This document shows, piece after piece, positions 25,427 through 34,342 of a stretch of DNA of 64,000 bases. The notes beneath the pieces were generated by a model. That model was not told the DNA's origin and ran no database searches. It saw only the letters and a list, made by a program, of their open reading frames with translations. Origin of the DNA: Arthrobacter sp. NicSoilB8. GTDB taxonomy: Bacteria; Actinomycetota; Actinomycetes; Actinomycetales; Micrococcaceae. Each line of letters starts with the position of its first letter. Positions within the stretch are counted from its first letter, which is position 1. The stretch spans positions 372,001-436,000 of the forward strand of contig NZ_AP024655.1 in assembly GCF_019977355.1 (NCBI RefSeq). Direction: 5' to 3'. A program made the position numbers and the translations under genes.

Positions 25427-27862
25427 ATGGCTGAATCGCCAGTGATGTGGTTTGACGAAATCGGCATGGCCGACGTCCCGCGGGTCGGCGGCAAGAACGC
25501 CTCCCTTGGCGAGCTCATCCGCACCCTCCAAAGTAAGGGGGTCCGGGTCCCCGACGGGTTTGCGACCACGGCCGCCGCGTACCGCTCATTCATCGCGGCC
25601 AACGGGATCGACGCGGCCATGCGGTCGCGCATTGCGGCCTACCGGTCCGGAGAGGCCACGCTGCGCGCGACCGGCGAGGCCGTCCGGGAGCTGTTCCTTG
25701 CCAGTGAGTTCCCCGACGACATCGCGGACTCCATCCGCGTCCACTACCGGTCCCTGGGCGAGCGCGCCGGCCAGGGCCGGCTCGCCGTGGCGGTGCGCAG
25801 CAGTGCGACGGCGGAGGACCTCCCGGACGCCAGCTTCGCCGGGCAGCAGGAGACGTTCCTGAACATCGCGGGTGAGCGGGAACTGCTGGACGCCTGCCGC
25901 CGCTGTTACGCCTCCCTCTTCACGGACCGGGCCATCAGCTACCGCGAGGTCAAGGGCTTCGACCACATGGACGTCGCCCTCTCGATCGGCGTCCAGCGGA
26001 TGGTGCGCTCCGACGTCGGAGCCTCGGGGGTGATGTTCTCCATCGACACCGACTCGGGCTTTCCCCGCGCCGCCGTCATCAGTGCGGCCTGGGGCCTCGG
26101 CGAAACGGTCGTTCAGGGCACCATCAACCCGGACAAGTACCTGGTCTTCAAGCCGCTCCTGACAGAATCCGCGGCCGCGGACGGCATTACCCCGATCATC
26201 GAAAAGTCCCTCGGCTCCAAGGCCCGGAAAATGGTCTACGCCCGCGGCGGCAGCGCCCGCACCCGCATGGTGGACACCTCCGAGGCCGAACGCCGGGCCT
26301 TCGTGCTGGGCGACGCCGAGATCCTTGCCCTCGCCCGCTGGGCCGTCAGTGTCGAAAACCACTACGGCCGGCCTATGGACATGGAATGGGCCCGCGACGG
26401 CGAGACCGGGGAACTCTTCATGGTCCAGGCCCGGCCCGAGACCGTCCAGTCGCGCCGGACCGGTCCGCACTTCACCATCCACCATCTGCTGGAACAGGGG
26501 CCCGTGCTCGCCACCGGGTCGGCCATTGGCGACTCGATCGCGCACGGCACGGCCTGCGTCATCCGGGCCGCGGCGGACATCGCGAAGTTCCGCGACGGCG
26601 CCATCCTCGTCACCGAAATGACCGACCCGGACTGGGTGCCCATCATGAAACGGGCGGCCGGGATCGTCACTGACCACGGCGGCCCCACGAGCCACGCGGC
26701 GATCGTCAGCCGCGAGCTGGGCGTCCCCGCCGTCGTCGGAACCGGCAACGCCACGGCCGTCCTGGCCGAGGGCCGCCCCGTGACGCTCTCCTGCTCCGAG
26801 GGCGACCTGGGCCGCGTCTACGACGGCACCCTGGCGTTTGAAACGGAAGAGGTGGACCTCGGGGCGTTGCCCGAAACGCGCACGGCGGTCATGGTCAACA
26901 TCGCCAGCCCGGCCGCGGCCTTCCAGTGGTGGCGGCTGCCGGCCGACGGCGTCGGGCTTGCCCGGATGGAGTTCATCATCAGCAGCCTGATCCGGGTCCA
27001 TCCCATGGCGCTGGTCCATCCGGAACGGGTCGCGGACCCCGCCGAGGCGCAGCAGATCCGGGAGCTGGCGCAGGCCTATGCGGACCCGGCCGAGTACTTC
27101 GTGGATGCCCTGTCGCTGGGCATCGCCAAGATCGCCGCACCGTACTATCCGCGCCCCGTGATTGTCCGGCTCAGCGACTTCAAGACCAACGAATACGCCC
27201 ACCTGCTCGGCGGGGGCGCCTTCGAGGAACCGGAAGAGAACCCGATGTTGGGGTTCCGCGGCGCCTCGCGCTACTACGACGCCCGCTACCGCGAGGGGTT
27301 CGCACTCGAATGCGCCGCCCTCAAACGGGTCCGGGAGAAGCTCGGGTTCACCAACGTGATCGTCATGGTGCCGTTTTGCCGGACGCCGCAGGAGGCGGAC
27401 AAAGTCCTGGCCGTGATGGCCGAGCACGGCCTGGTCCGCGGCAGTAGCGGGCTTCAGGTCTACATGATGTGCGAAATCCCGTCCAACGTGGTCCTGGCGG
27501 AAAAGTTCGCCACCCGCTTCGACGGGTTCTCGATCGGCTCCAACGACCTCACGCAGCTGGTCCTCGGCGTGGACCGTGACTCCGGCCCGCTCGCGGCGCT
27601 CTTCGATGAGCGGGATGAGGCCGTGATGGTGATGATCAGCGAGGCCATCCGGAAGGCCCACGCCGCCGGCATCAAGATCGGCATTTGCGGTCAGGGGCCC
27701 AGCAACCACCCCGAGTTCGCCGCGTTCCTGGTGCGGGAAGGGATCGACTCGATCTCCCTGAACCCGGACAGCTATCTCAGGACGGTGCCGCGGATCGCGG
27801 AAGCGGAAGAAACGGAAACGGCGGGCTCAGCCAAGGCAGCGGCAAAGGCAGAGACAGCGTAA
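25427..27862 (+). CDS. ppsA: Phosphoenolpyruvate synthase
   Basis: The ATG at 25427 with AGGAG at 25414-25418 gives 811 residues, the usual PpsA length (about 790-800). The N-terminal ATP-grasp domain has VGGKNASLGEL and VRSSATAEDLPDASFAGQQ, the central mobile domain has the phospho-accepting His423 in GGPTSHAAIVSRELG, and the C-terminal PEP-binding TIM barrel ends with IGSNDLTQLVLGVDRDSG and GICGQGPSNHPEF. It makes PEP from pyruvate with ATP, giving AMP and phosphate. PPDK/PpsA-type enzymes occur in actinobacterial hypoxia clusters. It follows the P-type ATPase by 58 bp and may be co-transcribed or driven from the CTTTGG-type box. Confidence 0.93.
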   Translation: MAESPVMWFDEIGMADVPRVGGKNASLGELIRTLQSKGVRVPDGFATTAAAYRSFIAANGIDAAMRSRIAAYRSGEATLRATGEAVRELFLASEFPDDIADSIRVHYRSLGERAGQGRLAVAVRSSATAEDLPDASFAGQQETFLNIAGERELLDACRRCYASLFTDRAISYREVKGFDHMDVALSIGVQRMVRSDVGASGVMFSIDTDSGFPRAAVISAAWGLGETVVQGTINPDKYLVFKPLLTESAAADGITPIIEKSLGSKARKMVYARGGSARTRMVDTSEAERRAFVLGDAEILALARWAVSVENHYGRPMDMEWARDGETGELFMVQARPETVQSRRTGPHFTIHHLLEQGPVLATGSAIGDSIAHGTACVIRAAADIAKFRDGAILVTEMTDPDWVPIMKRAAGIVTDHGGPTSHAAIVSRELGVPAVVGTGNATAVLAEGRPVTLSCSEGDLGRVYDGTLAFETEEVDLGALPETRTAVMVNIASPAAAFQWWRLPADGVGLARMEFIISSLIRVHPMALVHPERVADPAEAQQIRELAQAYADPAEYFVDALSLGIAKIAAPYYPRPVIVRLSDFKTNEYAHLLGGGAFEEPEENPMLGFRGASRYYDARYREGFALECAALKRVREKLGFTNVIVMVPFCRTPQEADKVLAVMAEHGLVRGSSGLQVYMMCEIPSNVVLAEKFATRFDGFSIGSNDLTQLVLGVDRDSGPLAALFDERDEAVMVMISEAIRKAHAAGIKIGICGQGPSNHPEFAAFLVREGIDSISLNPDSYLRTVPRIAEAEETETAGSAKAAAKAETA

Positions 27863-27889
27863 GCCACGGCAGCCTCAGCAACGGCAGAG

Positions 27890-29824
27890 TCAGCCCGGTA
27901 GCGGGGCCCGCCGTACTTCACGGGGCGCCACTGTGCTGGCCGCGCCGCCGCGCCCGGGGCCGAGGGCGCGCAGGGCGTTGAGGATCGTGGCGAGGTCCAC
28001 CAGTTCCTGGGACAGGGCACCGGCCACGGCGGGCACGTACCCCGCGGCCGCGGCCAGCATGAGGGCCACGCTCAGTCCGATGCCGATCCAGATGCTCTGC
28101 AGGGCCACCTGCACGGTGCGCCGCCCGATCCGTACGGCCGTCGCCACCTTGGAAAGGTCATCGAGGATGATCACGACGTCGGCGGACTCGCCGGCCGCCG
28201 TCGAGCCGCGGGCACCCATGGCGATGCCGACGTCGGCGACCGCCAGGACGGGGGCGTCGTTGACGCCGTCGCCGACCATCATGACTGGACGGTCCGGCAG
28301 TGATCGGACGGCCTCAACCTTGTCCGGCGGCAGGCACTCGGCGCGGACGTCGGTGAGCCCCGCCTCGGCCGCGATGTGCCGGGCCGTGGCGAGCGCGTCG
28401 CCGGTCAGCATGACCGTCCGGCCCACGCCCAGGGCCTTGAGTTCGCCGAGAGTGCGGCGGGTCTCTTTGCGGATGGGATCGCTCATCACCAGGGAGCCCA
28501 CGAACTCGCCGCCCGCACCGACGTAGATGGCGAGCTCGCCGCTGGCCAGCTCCGCCTCCGCGACGCCGGAGGCCCACTCCGCGACGAACGCGGGCTTGCC
28601 CACCACAACATCCTGTCCGTCGAGCCGGGCCCGCACCCCGTGCGTGGCGAATTCGGTGGCCTCGGTGGCGGACGCGAAGGGCAGGGCCCGGGAACGGGCG
28701 GCGTCCATCACCGAGGCGGCCAGGACATGCGAGGAATACTGTTCCGCGGACGCCGCCAGCTGCAGGACCTCGTCCTCGGAGCGGGACCCGGCGGTCCGGA
28801 TGGCCACCAGGGACGGGCGGCCGTAGGTGAGGGTTCCGGTCTTGTCGAAGGCTGCCGTCTTGATCCGGCTCAGCTGTTCCAGCACCCCGGCGTACTTGAC
28901 GATGACGCCGGAGCGCGCGGCCCGGCTCATCCCGCCGAGGAACGCCACCGGCGCGGCGATCAGCAGGGGGCACGGCGTGGCCACCACGAGGACCTCGGCG
29001 AAGCGTTCCGGGCTGCCGCTGATGATCCAGCCCACGGCGCCGAGCACGTAGGCGAGGGCTGTGAACGGCACGGCATAGCGGTCGGCCAGACGGACCATGG
29101 GCGCCTTGCTTTCCGCGGCCTCCTTCACGAGGGCAACGATCCGGCTGTACTGCGAATCCTCCATGCGTGCCGTGACCCGCATCCGGACCGCGGCCTCACC
29201 GTTCAGCGACCCGCTCATGAGCCCGTCCCCGGCGGACCTTTCCACCGGCAGGCTCTCTCCGGTGAGCGAGGATTCATCGAACGATCCGGATTCGGAGAGC
29301 AGGACGCCGTCCAGCGGGACCACCTCGCCGGGCTTGACCAGCAGGATGTCACCGATCTCGACGTCGGTGGCCGCCACGTCCTCGTGCTGGCCGTCAGTGT
29401 TGGTGCCGGCAGTGTCGGTTCCGGCGGCGGGGGGCCCGGCAGCGGTGCCGCCGCTGTCGCGTTCCCGGTGCGCCGTCTGCGGGACGCGCTCCAGCAGCGC
29501 TGTCAGCTCGCCCTTGGCGCGGCCGGCGGCATAGTCCTCGAGGGCGGTACCGCCGGCAAGCATGAGCACGATGATCATTGAGGCGATGTACTCGCCCACC
29601 AGCACCGTGCTGACGATTGCGGTGACGGCCAGGACATCGATGCCGAACTGCCCGCTCGCGAGCCGCCGTGCCATTCCGACGGCGAGGTAGGCCGCCACGG
29701 CCAGGGCATAGATGCTCGCGGCGACCCGGGCTATGCCTTCCTGGCCTGCGGCCACCAGGGCCAGCACCGCCAGCAGCGCAACGAGGGTCCCCGCGACGAG
29801 CGGATACCGGAGCACGAATTTCAC
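27890..29824 (-). CDS. Heavy-metal P1B-type ATPase without a metal-binding domain (P1B-5-like)
   Basis: The GTG at 29824, preceded by AAGG, gives 644 residues beginning directly at TM1 (FVLRYPLVAGTLVALL), so the soluble N-terminal metal-binding domain of many P1B pumps is missing. Other motifs are intact: actuator segment SFDESSLTGESLPVE, intramembrane TPC motif in ATPCPLLIAAP near residue 283, DKTGTLT near 326 and VGDGVNDAPVL. The last helix carries QELVD near residue 606. TPC plus QExxD recalls the P1B-5 (Nia) group linked to Ni/Fe efflux, an inference. A polar Ala/Gly insert lies near residue 145-170. It is divergent from the deacetylase gene and ends 27 bp from the end of the convergent ppsA. 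Confidence 0.9.
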   Translation of the reverse strand: MKFVLRYPLVAGTLVALLAVLALVAAGQEGIARVAASIYALAVAAYLAVGMARRLASGQFGIDVLAVTAIVSTVLVGEYIASMIIVLMLAGGTALEDYAAGRAKGELTALLERVPQTAHRERDSGGTAAGPPAAGTDTAGTNTDGQHEDVAATDVEIGDILLVKPGEVVPLDGVLLSESGSFDESSLTGESLPVERSAGDGLMSGSLNGEAAVRMRVTARMEDSQYSRIVALVKEAAESKAPMVRLADRYAVPFTALAYVLGAVGWIISGSPERFAEVLVVATPCPLLIAAPVAFLGGMSRAARSGVIVKYAGVLEQLSRIKTAAFDKTGTLTYGRPSLVAIRTAGSRSEDEVLQLAASAEQYSSHVLAASVMDAARSRALPFASATEATEFATHGVRARLDGQDVVVGKPAFVAEWASGVAEAELASGELAIYVGAGGEFVGSLVMSDPIRKETRRTLGELKALGVGRTVMLTGDALATARHIAAEAGLTDVRAECLPPDKVEAVRSLPDRPVMMVGDGVNDAPVLAVADVGIAMGARGSTAAGESADVVIILDDLSKVATAVRIGRRTVQVALQSIWIGIGLSVALMLAAAAGYVPAVAGALSQELVDLATILNALRALGPGRGGAASTVAPREVRRAPLPG

Positions 29825-29894
29825 GGATTTTCTTACCTTCGACGGCGTGTCCTCGACTACTTGAATCCTACTGCCCCGCTCCTGCCGCCTGCGG

Positions 29895-29908
29895 GGGCCT
29901 TTGAGCCC
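29895..29908. promoter_or_regulatory. Candidate DosR-like box in the metal ATPase / deacetylase divergent region
   Basis: GGGCCTTTGAGCCC matches 10 of 14 positions of GGGACTWWAGTCCC and contains the CTTTG core found in the other candidate boxes. It lies 71-84 bp upstream of the P1B ATPase GTG and 35-48 bp upstream of the polysaccharide deacetylase ATG, so it could serve either gene. Confidence 0.38.
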
Positions 29909-29942
29909 TAGCCTGCCGTGGCGCGTGGTGCCAAGGTGAAAC

Positions 29943-30917
29943 ATGAGGTTCATGGGCGCGGGCGGCCGGCGCCGGCAACGGGTCGTCGCGGCTGTGGTGG
30001 CTCTGGTGGTGCTGCTGCTGGCCGGCGGGGTGGCGGTCCTGATGTGGCAGGGGGCGCCAGGCGCGTCCCCGCCGGTATCCCCGTCTCGATCCGGGCCCGC
30101 CTCCGCAACTGGCTCCGCGACTGCCTCTGCGACTGAGATTCCGGCATCTGCGTCGCCGGCCCCCGCCTCGCCGCCCGCCAGCATGCCTGCCACTGCCGTA
30201 CCTCCCGCCCCGCCCGTACCGCCCGCGCCGCCGGCTTCGGATCTGCCGGCTCCCGCGCCCGTTCCGCCGGCGGCGCCGTTCCCCGCCGCGCTCGCCGGCC
30301 GCGACCTCGAAGCAATCCCGGGGGCGGGCCCCGCGGTCGCCCTGACCTTCGACGCCGGCGCCAACTCCGCCGGACTCCCCAGCATCCTGCAGAGCCTCGC
30401 CGCCGCGGGCGTGCGGGGCACGTTCTTCCTCACCGGCAGCTGGGCAGCCGCGAACCCCGGCGGCGTGGCGGCGATCGTCGCCGGCGGGCACCGGGTAGGC
30501 AATCATTCCATGACGCATCCGGCCTTCACCGGGCTGTCGGATGCCGTCATCGCGGACCAGATCGCAGCGGCCGAACAGGCCATCCGGGCCGCGGGCGCGG
30601 ACCCGCGGCCGCTCTTCCGCTTTCCCTTCGGCGGCCGCGACGCCCGGACCATCGCCACGGTCAACAGCCTCGGCTACCTTCCGGTGCGCTGGAGCGTCGA
30701 CACCCTGGGCTGGAAAGGCGCCAGCGGCGGGGTGACGGCGCAACTCGTGGCGGACCGGGTCCTGGCGGCGCTGCGGCCGGGGGAAATAGTCCTGATGCAT
30801 ATCGGGTCCAACCCCGACGACGGGACCACGCTGGACGCCGACGCGCTGCCCCAGGTCATCAGCCGCATCCGCCAGGCCGGCTACGGCTTCACCACCCTCG
30901 ACGCACTCCTGGGCTGA
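29943..30917 (+). CDS. Membrane-anchored polysaccharide deacetylase (NodB domain, TFDAG variant)
   Basis: The 324-residue protein has an N-terminal anchor (VVAAVVALVVLLLAGGVAVLMW at about 14-35), a long Pro/Ala/Ser-rich linker to about residue 115 and a C-terminal NodB-type carbohydrate esterase 4 domain. Motif 1 is TFDAG where most members have TFDDG, motif 2 is NHSMTHP, and RFPFGGRD and DTLGW follow. The missing second Asp of motif 1 is normally a metal ligand, so activity or metal use may be altered; the same variant may define an actinobacterial subgroup. It probably acts on the cell wall or on surface polysaccharide outside the membrane. Confidence 0.85.
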   Translation: MRFMGAGGRRRQRVVAAVVALVVLLLAGGVAVLMWQGAPGASPPVSPSRSGPASATGSATASATEIPASASPAPASPPASMPATAVPPAPPVPPAPPASDLPAPAPVPPAAPFPAALAGRDLEAIPGAGPAVALTFDAGANSAGLPSILQSLAAAGVRGTFFLTGSWAAANPGGVAAIVAGGHRVGNHSMTHPAFTGLSDAVIADQIAAAEQAIRAAGADPRPLFRFPFGGRDARTIATVNSLGYLPVRWSVDTLGWKGASGGVTAQLVADRVLAALRPGEIVLMHIGSNPDDGTTLDADALPQVISRIRQAGYGFTTLDALLG

Positions 30918-30926
30918 GCGCAGCCC

Positions 30927-30940
30927 GGGCCAAACGCCAC
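30927..30940. promoter_or_regulatory. Weak DosR-like box upstream of the HAD-GH65 gene
   Basis: GGGCCAAACGCCAC matches 9 of 14 positions of the dormancy-regulator palindrome and lies 36-49 bp before the ATG of the fusion gene, in the 58-bp gap after the deacetylase gene. It is the weakest of the set. Confidence 0.25.
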
Positions 30941-30975
30941 TGTTACCACGCAGCGATCGCTGATAGGACTGGCCC

Positions 30976-33900
30976 ATGACGGAGTCGCCGACAGTTGCCG
31001 CCGCGCTGGCGCCCGTCGACGCCGTGATCTTCGACCTCGACGGCGTCGTGACCGACACCGGCGAACTCCGCGCCGCGGCCTGGAAGCAGCTGGTCGGCGA
31101 CGTCATCAAGGATCCCCGGTTCCCCGCCGAAGCCCGGTCCGGGCCGCTCACGGACGAGGATTTCGCCCGCTGCATCGAGGGCCGGACCTGGGAGGACGGC
31201 GTGGCCACGTTCCTGGCCTCGCGCGGCGTGTCCATCCCCCTCGGCTCGCCCGCGGACAGTCCTGCGGAGTGGACCGCGTTCGGACTCGCGCAGCGCCAGA
31301 ACGGAATATTCGAAGCCCTGCTCGCTGGCCGGCCTGTCCCGGCGTTCCCGGGTACCGTCGCGCTGCTCGAACGGCTCCGGGCGGGGCGGATCCCGGTGGT
31401 CCTCGCCACCTCCAGCCGGAACGCCGCCGCGACCGTGGCCGCCGCGGGCCTCGGCGACGTCTTTGACCACGTCGTGGACGGCCAGACGGCACTGGACCAC
31501 GACGTCGCCGGAATGCCGGCTCCGGCGCTGGCCCTGGAGGCCGTCCGCCGGCTGGAGCTCACCCCGGCCAGGGCCATGGTCATCGCCGGCGCAGCCGCCG
31601 GCGTCGAAGCCGGGCGGCGCGGAGGATTCGGGCTCGTGGTCGGCCTCGACCGGGCCGGGCGGCGGGCCGCGCTGGAAGCCGCGGGCGCCGACGTCGTGGT
31701 TGAAGATGTCAGCGAACTGGACATCGGGCTGGTCATCACACACCCGTGGCTGCTGGTCTACGAGGGCTTCGACCCGGCCCACGAGGGGCACCGGGAGGCG
31801 CTGACCACCCTCGGCAACGGCTACCTTGCCACCCGCGGCGCCGCCCCGGAACACCGCGCGGGAGAGGTCCACTATCCCGGCAGTTACCTGGCCGGCGTCT
31901 ACAACAGCCTCGCGAGCGTTGTCCAAGGCGAAGAAACGGTCGACGAGCACATGGTGAACATCCCGGACTGGCTGCCGTTGGATGTCCGGGTCGGCGACGG
32001 CGCGTGGTGGTCCGACGGCGGCCTGACGCTCCGCAGCGAACGCCGCACCCTGGACCTCAAACGCGCCCTGCTGAGCAGGGAGGCGCTCCTGGAGGATAAC
32101 GCCGGGCGGCAGCTCCGGCTGTTCCAGCGCCGGCTCGTATCCATGGCCGAACCCCACCTGGCCGCACTCGAAACCACACTGACCGCCGTCGGATGGAGCG
32201 GCACCCTCAGCATCCGCAGCGGTTGCGACACCGGCGTCACCAACTCCAACGTGCCCGAGGACGCCCAACTGGCCAACCGGCACCTGAGCGCGGTGGCGGT
32301 GTCCTCGGCGGTTTCTTCGTCGGAGGACGGTTCGGACGCCGCGGAGCTGACGGTTCAGGTGCAGACGACCGGGAGCAGGATCGGAATCGCCCTGGCGCTG
32401 CGGACCCGGATTTCCCGCGGCGGACCGCCGCAGCCAGAATCCGGGGCTCCCGGTGGAGCTTCTGGCGGGGATCCCCGCGGGGGCCCGGGCGGGGTTCCCG
32501 GCGGCGCGAACGGGGCTGGTGTGATTCCCGAGTCGGCCGGGGGCCTGCACGGGCACCGTTTCGACCTGCAGGTCGCGGACGCCGTCCCCGTCACGGTGAC
32601 CAAAACGGTCGCCGTCGCCACATCGCGGGACCACGCCATCGCCTCGCCCGGCTCGGCGGCGCTCGCGGTGCTGGCACGCGCACCCCAGGACTTCGAGGCG
32701 CTGCTGGCAGAGCATGAGGCGGCATGGAGCCTGCTGCTGGCGCCGTTCATCATTGACTCCGATGCCCCTTCCCAGGCCCAGCTCATCCTGAACCTCCACG
32801 TCTTCCATCTTTTGCAGACGCTCACCACCCACACGGCCGAGCTCGACGCCGGAGTCCCGGCCCGCGGTCTCCACGGCGAGGGCTACCGGGGGCACATCTT
32901 CTGGGATGAACTGTTTGTCCTGCCGGTCCTGAACTCGCGGCTGCCCGCGGTGGCCCGCGAGCTGATTGACTACCGCTGGCGGCGGCTGGGGACCGCGCGG
33001 GATGCGGCCCGGAAGGCCGGGCTGCGCGGCGCCCTCTTCCCGTGGCAGAGCGGCAGCGACGGCACCGAGCAGACGCCCAAGTTCCTGTTCAACAAGCTCT
33101 CCGGGCACTGGGTGCCGGACTACTCGCACCTGCAGCGGCATGTCGGCCTGGCGGTCGCCTACAACGCATGGCAGTACTTTGAGGCAACCCAAGACCGGGG
33201 CTGGCTGACCCGGCACGGTGCCGAGATCGTGGTGGATGTGGCCAGGCTGTTCGCCTCCCTGGCCGAGCACGATGCGGCGGAGGACCGGTTCCATATCAGG
33301 GGTGTCATGGGGCCCGATGAGTACCACACCGGCCATCCGGGCAACCCCGGCGGCGGCCTGGACGACAACGCGTACACCAACGTCATGGCGGCCTGGGTGT
33401 TTGACCAGGCGGTGTGGATCATGCATTCCGTGCAGGGCTTCGACATGGAGGAGCTGCGGTCACGGCTGGGAATTACGGGCGCGGAAATCGACGCCTGGGG
33501 GCACCTGAGCCGGCGCATGTTCGTGCCCTTCCACGACGGCGGCATCATCAGCCAGTTCGACGGCTACGGCTCACTCCGGGAACTCGACTGGAAGCACTAC
33601 CGCCGCGCCTACCGGAACATCGAGCGGCTTGACCTGATCCTCGAAGCCGAAGGGGACAGCCCCAACCACTACCGGCTGGCCAAACAGGCCGACGTCCTCA
33701 TGCTCCTGTACGTCCTGGGCGAGGACCAGCTCCTGGGCTTCCTGCGCAGGATGGGCTACGCCGTCGAGCCGGCCCAGATCGCGGCCACCGTGGACTTCTA
33801 CCTGGCGCGGACGGCGCACGGTTCCACCCTGAGCCGGGTCGCCCATGCCTCGGTGCTGGCCCAGCATGATCCGGAGCGCGCGTGGGCGACCTTCCGGGAG

Positions 33901-34251
33901 GCCCTGGACACGGACCTGGACGACACGCAGGGCGGCACCACGAGTGCGGGCATCCACTTGGGGGCCATGGCGGGCTCGATCGACGTGGTCCAGCGCAGCT
34001 TCGCCGGGCTTCGGATCACCCGGGACGCCCTGGACTTCACCCCGCGGCTGCCGGCCGAGCTGTCCCGGGTGGAATTCCAGGTCCGCTACCGTGACCAGCT
34101 GCTGGCCGTGCACCTCGGGCGCGACCGGCTGCGGGTCTCCGCCGCGCCGGGGGACGCGGCTCCCGTGCTGGTGCGGGTCGGCGCCGAGAAAGTGTTGCTC
34201 CGGGCAGGCCAGGAGCACGAGTTCCGCCGGGACGCCGGGCCGCGGGGGTGA
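30976..34251 (+). CDS. Fused HAD hydrolase / GH65 glycoside phosphorylase
   Basis: A 1091-residue two-enzyme protein. Residues about 15-245 are a beta-phosphoglucomutase-like HAD phosphatase/mutase, with the nucleophile motif DLDGV (D20, D22). Residues about 260-1080 are a glycoside hydrolase family 65 domain, whose members phosphorolyse or hydrolyse alpha-glucosides such as trehalose, maltose or kojibiose. The GH65 general-acid glutamate fits E782 in GVMGPDEYH, and the RGLHGEGYRGHIFWDE segment is conserved. A fused pair would convert disaccharide to beta-glucose-1-phosphate and then glucose-6-phosphate. The M. tuberculosis dormancy gene Rv2006 has a comparable HAD-GH65 fusion. A Gly/Pro-rich insert lies near residues 480-515. 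Confidence 0.9.
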   Translation: MTESPTVAAALAPVDAVIFDLDGVVTDTGELRAAAWKQLVGDVIKDPRFPAEARSGPLTDEDFARCIEGRTWEDGVATFLASRGVSIPLGSPADSPAEWTAFGLAQRQNGIFEALLAGRPVPAFPGTVALLERLRAGRIPVVLATSSRNAAATVAAAGLGDVFDHVVDGQTALDHDVAGMPAPALALEAVRRLELTPARAMVIAGAAAGVEAGRRGGFGLVVGLDRAGRRAALEAAGADVVVEDVSELDIGLVITHPWLLVYEGFDPAHEGHREALTTLGNGYLATRGAAPEHRAGEVHYPGSYLAGVYNSLASVVQGEETVDEHMVNIPDWLPLDVRVGDGAWWSDGGLTLRSERRTLDLKRALLSREALLEDNAGRQLRLFQRRLVSMAEPHLAALETTLTAVGWSGTLSIRSGCDTGVTNSNVPEDAQLANRHLSAVAVSSAVSSSEDGSDAAELTVQVQTTGSRIGIALALRTRISRGGPPQPESGAPGGASGGDPRGGPGGVPGGANGAGVIPESAGGLHGHRFDLQVADAVPVTVTKTVAVATSRDHAIASPGSAALAVLARAPQDFEALLAEHEAAWSLLLAPFIIDSDAPSQAQLILNLHVFHLLQTLTTHTAELDAGVPARGLHGEGYRGHIFWDELFVLPVLNSRLPAVARELIDYRWRRLGTARDAARKAGLRGALFPWQSGSDGTEQTPKFLFNKLSGHWVPDYSHLQRHVGLAVAYNAWQYFEATQDRGWLTRHGAEIVVDVARLFASLAEHDAAEDRFHIRGVMGPDEYHTGHPGNPGGGLDDNAYTNVMAAWVFDQAVWIMHSVQGFDMEELRSRLGITGAEIDAWGHLSRRMFVPFHDGGIISQFDGYGSLRELDWKHYRRAYRNIERLDLILEAEGDSPNHYRLAKQADVLMLLYVLGEDQLLGFLRRMGYAVEPAQIAATVDFYLARTAHGSTLSRVAHASVLAQHDPERAWATFREALDTDLDDTQGGTTSAGIHLGAMAGSIDVVQRSFAGLRITRDALDFTPRLPAELSRVEFQVRYRDQLLAVHLGRDRLRVSAAPGDAAPVLVRVGAEKVLLRAGQEHEFRRDAGPRG

Positions 34252-34342
34252 TGCCCGGCAGATGCCCGGCCGACGCCCTGCCGACGCCCTGAGCGGGTGC
34301 GTTGGGGCGCCTTTGGGGCGCCGCGCGTGCGCTTCTTTCGGG

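Noticed and set aside
34305..34325. CTTTGG-containing hairpin GGCGCC-N5-GGCGCC as a dormancy box
   Set aside because: It lies between two convergent genes, where no promoter is expected; it could only be a weak terminator.
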